Origin: Massilia alkalitolerans DSM 17462
Lineage (GTDB): Bacteria; Pseudomonadota; Gammaproteobacteria; Burkholderiales; Burkholderiaceae_D
Length of the DNA stretch: 64,000 nucleotides
Assembly (NCBI RefSeq): GCF_000427785.1
Contig: NZ_ATYR01000008.1
Coordinates: 62,001-126,000 of the forward strand
Reading direction: 5' to 3'
Shown piece after piece: positions 61,017 to 64,000 of the stretch; position 1 is the first letter of the stretch; each line of letters starts with the position of its first letter. The position numbers were made by a program, and so were the translations under genes. The notes under the pieces are model-generated. The model did not search any database and was not told where the DNA came from. It saw only the letters and a program-made list of their open reading frames with translations.

Positions 61017-61285
61017 TGTCGGGTGGGGCAAAAGGAAAGCCACATTATGCGCGAAACGGGCGCAAAAGCGTTTCCTCAGCAAAAGAAAAAGAGATGACAG
61101 AGCGACATCTCTCCAGTAGGACTGGACTTACAGAACCGGATGCGGCAAGCCTACACAGGTGCGACTGCCAGTCTTATGTTCGCCAACAGACTATAGCTTT
61201 ATTGTTCACACATCGCGATGAGGAAACGAAAACAAGACCTCAAGCAATCGCAAACCGACACACGTTAGAGATAAGAGGACAGAAA
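61017..61285. other. Divergent intergenic region with two leader hairpins
   Basis: Between the response regulator (minus) and the Crp/Fnr gene (plus). Two neighbouring hairpins lie on the plus strand, GAGATG...CATCTC (61091-61111) and TCCAGT-AGG-ACTGGA (61112-61126). A TATAGC box is present near 61190, without a clear -35. AGAGGA precedes the Crp/Fnr start codon. No gene was seen. Confidence 0.45.
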
Positions 61286-62086
61286 ATGAACAACGCTCAG
61301 CTTGGTGGTACGCAAAAAGCGCAACACAAGATCCCAGCCACGAGTGAGACTGTGAAAGCCGCGTCCCGCCCCGTTGTCAGCTACAGTGGCACCCAGCAGA
61401 ACGAACTGCTCGGCGCCTTGCCCCGCCAAGACCTGGAAACCCTGTTCGAGCACCTGGAACTCGTTCCTCTGCCATTCGGCAAGGAGTTGTTCGAGTATGG
61501 CAGCAAATTGGAATACGTGTATTTTCCGACGACCGCAATCGTGTCGCTGCTGTACGTGATGGAAGACGGCGCCACCACCGAGATCGCGGTGGTCGGTCAC
61601 GAAGGCGCGGTCGGCGTGTCGCTGTTCATGGGCGAACGCGCCACCTGCAGCGCCGTGGTCCAGAGCGCCGGCTACGGCTACCGCCTCAAGACCCAGTTCC
61701 TGCGTGACGCCTTCGCCAAAGGCGGCGCCCTGCCCCAGCTCCTGATGCGCTACACCAACGCGCTGTTCGCCCAGATGGCCCAGAACGCCGTCGGCGGCCG
61801 CCACAGCTCGATCGAACAGAAACTGTGCCGCTGGCTGCTCGACCGCCTGGACCGTTCGGCCAGCAACGAGCTGAAAGTGACCCAGGAACTGATCTCGATC
61901 ATGCTGGGCGTGCGCCGCGAAAGCATCACCGCCGCCGCCGGCAAGCTGCAGGACGAAGGCCTGATCCAGTACCGCCGCGGCAACATTACCGTCCTCGACC
62001 GCGCCGGCCTGGAAGAGTATGCAGGCGAATGCTACAAGGTCGCCAAGTCGGAGTACGACCGCCTGCTGAGCGACGTGGCCCGTTAA
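61286..62086 (+). CDS. Crp/Fnr-family transcriptional regulator
   Basis: Regulator of 266 residues with an N-terminal cyclic-nucleotide-binding-type beta-roll (about 50-150, containing FGKELFEYGSKLEYVYFPTTAIVSLL and EIAVVGHEGAVGVSLFMG) and a C-terminal winged helix of the Crp type (VTQELISIMLGVRRESITAAAGKLQDEGLIQYRRGNI). No cysteines placed as in Fnr's iron-sulphur cluster, so oxygen sensing through such a cluster is unlikely. A 40-residue polar extension precedes the first domain. AGAGGA lies before the ATG at 61286. Its stop codon overlaps that of the convergent kinase gene. Confidence 0.9.
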   Translation: MNNAQLGGTQKAQHKIPATSETVKAASRPVVSYSGTQQNELLGALPRQDLETLFEHLELVPLPFGKELFEYGSKLEYVYFPTTAIVSLLYVMEDGATTEIAVVGHEGAVGVSLFMGERATCSAVVQSAGYGYRLKTQFLRDAFAKGGALPQLLMRYTNALFAQMAQNAVGGRHSSIEQKLCRWLLDRLDRSASNELKVTQELISIMLGVRRESITAAAGKLQDEGLIQYRRGNITVLDRAGLEEYAGECYKVAKSEYDRLLSDVAR

Positions 62087-63597
62087 GAATTGACCGGCGC
62101 CCCATCGGGCGCCTTGCCGCTTTCGGCTTCGAGCGCCGTCCCGATCGACAGGGACGGCGTTCTCGTTTCCGCGCTGGCGAACACCGGAGCGGCATTGGCG
62201 CTGCCGTCCCCGCCCGGCGCCGCCGCCGGAATCCAGGCGCGCACGCAGGTACCGATATTATTTACGCCGCGCGCCACCTGCAGGCTGCCGCCCAGCAGCA
62301 GCGCACGCTCGCGCATGCCCAGCAGGCCGTGCGACTTGGACTTGGCCATCGCGTCCGCCGGGATGCCGATGCCGTCGTCCGTGATCTCCAGCTCCCAGCC
62401 GCTCGGCTCGCGCGTCAGGTTGACGATCACGGTGCGCGCCTTGGCGTACTTGGCGATGTTGTTCAGGGCTTCCTGGGTGATGCGGAACAGCGCGATCGCC
62501 TGCATCGGACCGGCACGGTCCGCCTCGGCATCGATCAGGGCGTCGCAGTCGAGCGCGGTCACCCGCGCATAATCGGCGCAATAACTCTGCAGCGCGGCCG
62601 ACAGGCCCATGTTGTCGAGCAGGCTGGGACGCAGGTTCTCGATGATGCGGCGCTTGAGCTGCACGGTGTCGATCAGGGTCTTGCGGGCCCGGCCCAGCAT
62701 CGACACCAGTTCCGGGTGCGTGCCCTTGAGCTGTTCGCTGACCGAGGTCATGTCCATCCCGATCGCGGTCAGGTTGGCGCCCATCTCGTCGTGCAGCTCG
62801 CGCGCCAGGCGCGACTTTTCTTCTTCCTGCACCCGGATCAGGTGGCGCGACAGCACCGACAACTGCTCGGTGCGCTCGGCAACCACCGCCTCCAGGCTGT
62901 CGTTGGTCAGCTGCAGCGCGCGCTCGGCTTCCAGGCGCAAGCCGAAGCTGCGCTGCACCAGGCTGTGGAACAACAGGATTACGAGGATGGCGGCGGCATT
63001 GATGCCGACCCCGAGCAGCACCGTGCGGCGCGACTGCTCGTAGAATGCGGCGGTGCGGCTGGCCAGCAGTTCGTTCTGCTCGCGCGTCATGATCACGACC
63101 TGCAGGCGGATCTCGTCCATCTGGCCGCGCTCGTCGGCGGCCGCCGAGATCGCGACGATGTCGACCAGCCCGCCCCGGCGGTAGACCTCGAGCGACTCGT
63201 GCATCAGGCCGAGCTTGCGCTGCACCAGGCTGCGCAGCTGGGCCAGGTTCTTGGTTTGCGAGGGATTGTCGGCCAGCAGCACGCCCAGGGCGCGCAACTG
63301 GCTGTCGATCTGCTGGGGCGCCGCGTGCAGCGGCCCGAGGTTGACTTCCGAGCCGGACAGGAAATAGCCGCGCAAGCCGCTCTCGGCGTCGGTGACGAGA
63401 AGGTTCAGGTACTGGAGTTCGTCGGAGACGCGCGCGGTCTGGGCCTGCAGGGCGTTCGCGGAGCGCAAATCATCCAGGTTGCGGATCAGGAAGACCGCGT
63501 TGATGACCAGGATGACGACACAGGCCACGCACAGCAGGGTCTTGGAGAGCGGCAGACCACGCAGCCGCTTGCCATCGAAGGCAGTGGAAAAGTACAT
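62083..63597 (-). CDS. CHASE3-type sensor histidine kinase of the NarX/UhpB class
   Basis: Membrane kinase of 504 residues: helix 1 at about 20-40, an extracytoplasmic four-helix CHASE3-like domain (about 41-190), helix 2 at about 193-213, a coiled coil, then HisKA_3 with His269 in RLARELHDEMGANLTAIGMDM and an HATPase domain with GIGIPADAM and HGLLGMRERA. This class pairs with LuxR-type response regulators; the end of such a gene is at the right edge of the window on the same strand. AAAGGAAG precedes the ATG at 63597. The stop codon overlaps the Crp/Fnr stop. Confidence 0.92.
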   Translation of the reverse strand: MYFSTAFDGKRLRGLPLSKTLLCVACVVILVINAVFLIRNLDDLRSANALQAQTARVSDELQYLNLLVTDAESGLRGYFLSGSEVNLGPLHAAPQQIDSQLRALGVLLADNPSQTKNLAQLRSLVQRKLGLMHESLEVYRRGGLVDIVAISAAADERGQMDEIRLQVVIMTREQNELLASRTAAFYEQSRRTVLLGVGINAAAILVILLFHSLVQRSFGLRLEAERALQLTNDSLEAVVAERTEQLSVLSRHLIRVQEEEKSRLARELHDEMGANLTAIGMDMTSVSEQLKGTHPELVSMLGRARKTLIDTVQLKRRIIENLRPSLLDNMGLSAALQSYCADYARVTALDCDALIDAEADRAGPMQAIALFRITQEALNNIAKYAKARTVIVNLTREPSGWELEITDDGIGIPADAMAKSKSHGLLGMRERALLLGGSLQVARGVNNIGTCVRAWIPAAAPGGDGSANAAPVFASAETRTPSLSIGTALEAESGKAPDGAPVNS

Positions 63598-63893
63598 GGG
63601 CTTCCTTTCGCGCAACTGATGCCGTCCGGGCCGATTATAGTCGCGTTAGCTCAACAGTGCAGTGAGGCCCTTGGGGTAACCAGCCGTTACGCGGGCGCCA
63701 GCCATTGTTAACGGAGACAGAAATGCTGGGTGGCCGCACTTGGCAGTGTGCGCGAGGACGCGGCGGTATGCAATACAAATGTTGCACACCGGCGAAATTT
63801 TTGTAACGTTTGGAAACAGTTGTTGGCCGGAAAGACCACATCGGAGGGAGACGGCGGGCAACGCACCGGCGGGGCCGGCGCGTCGGGAACAGC
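63598..63893. other. Intergenic region upstream of the CHASE3-type kinase
   Basis: Nearly 300 bases without a credible gene. A GC-rich palindrome near 63862-63880 (GCACCGGC against GCCGGCGC) follows the response-regulator gene but has no T-run. An AT-rich segment around 63790-63825 (minus strand AACTGTTTCC, AACGTTAC) may hold the kinase promoter. Short frames on both strands lack ribosome binding sites and look spurious. Confidence 0.4.
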
Positions 63894-64000
63894 TTAGTCG
63901 AGCAGGTTGTTCTTCATGGCGTAATAGGTCAGGTCGCTGTTCGACTGCAGACCCATCTTTTCCATGATGCGGGTACGGTAAGTGGAGACGGTCTTGATCG
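63894..64000 (-). CDS. LuxR/NarL-type response regulator, C-terminal end only
   Basis: The last 35 codons are visible, ending in TAA at 63894. They read IKTVSTYRTRIMEKM, then GLQSNSDLTYYAMKNNLLD: the recognition helix and last helix of a NarL/FixJ HTH domain (K-TVSTYRTRIMEKM is highly typical). The remainder, including the receiver, lies outside the window. It is upstream of the CHASE3-type kinase on the same strand and likely its partner. Confidence 0.85.
   Translation of the reverse strand, partial: IKTVSTYRTRIMEKMGLQSNSDLTYYAMKNNLLD

Overview
The window is a 64 kb stretch of GC-rich chromosome from a betaproteobacterium, most likely an Oxalobacteraceae (Massilia/Telluria/Duganella-like) member. 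This rests on housekeeping gene order (rpsB-tsf-pyrH-frr-uppS; smc-zipA-ligA), the tandem glycine riboswitch ahead of gcvT, the PilY1-containing minor-pilin operon and the general protein flavour; genus is inference. No rRNA, tRNA, CRISPR array, prophage or insertion sequence was seen. Almost everything is core or soft-core chromosome.

Layout. 1-4 kb: ribosome and translation cluster on the minus strand (rpsB, tsf, pyrH, frr, partial uppS). 4.1-8.3 kb: map, glnD and an RluF-like pseudouridine synthase on plus, divergent from rpsB across a REPIN-like repeat. 8.3-9.7 kb: small hypothetical protein, GFA-family protein, DUF488 protein. 9.7-12.7 kb: complete polar amino-acid ABC importer. 12.8-14.3 kb: exonuclease III and a LysE/RhtB exporter. 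14.5-19.5 kb: secreted GH31 glycosidase, a frameshifted FAD-dependent desaturase (HpnE-like) and a secreted amidohydrolase. 19.6-22.5 kb: POT peptide transporter and an aminotransferase. 22.5-25.8 kb: three-gene operon of an unknown 132-aa protein, a double-domain KaiC-like ATPase and a soluble hybrid histidine kinase. 26-27.8 kb: exported DUF885 protein. 27.9-36.9 kb: six-gene minus-strand run smc-zipA-ligA-galU-def-outer membrane protein. 37-40.3 kb: DUF1631 protein, KGG-type stress protein, orphan ClpP-like protease. 40.4-45.3 kb: promoter, tandem glycine riboswitch and gcvT-gcvH-gcvP. 45.3-49 kb: divergent chemoreceptor-like protein, OmpA-like barrel, DUF3108 protein. 49-50.7 kb: prfC. 50.8-58.8 kb: type IV minor-pilin operon pilE-fimT-pilV-pilW-pilX-pilY1. 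58.9-61 kb: OmpR-type two-component system. 61.3-64 kb: Crp/Fnr regulator, CHASE3-type NarX/UhpB-class kinase and the end of a LuxR-type response regulator.

How the parts relate. The pilin operon has four consecutive ATGA stop/start overlaps, and its promoter region carries three 11-bp-phased direct repeats beside a QseB/TctD-like response regulator, which suggests local two-component control of pilus assembly. Glycine controls its own cleavage system through the riboswitch, with a hairpin terminator between gcvH and gcvP possibly tuning stoichiometry. The KaiC-like ATPase sits in one operon with a kinase that has no membrane or sensory domain, so the ATPase may be the kinase's input.

The most interesting items are the KaiC/hybrid-kinase operon with its unknown first gene, the phased repeats ahead of pilE, four REPIN-like inverted doublets of two families (one fitting exactly between the rpsB and map promoters), a chemoreceptor with an altered signalling tip and an in-frame upstream ORF, and a LigA with about 100 extra residues before its BRCT domain. 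All assignments are by reading motifs; no database search was possible.
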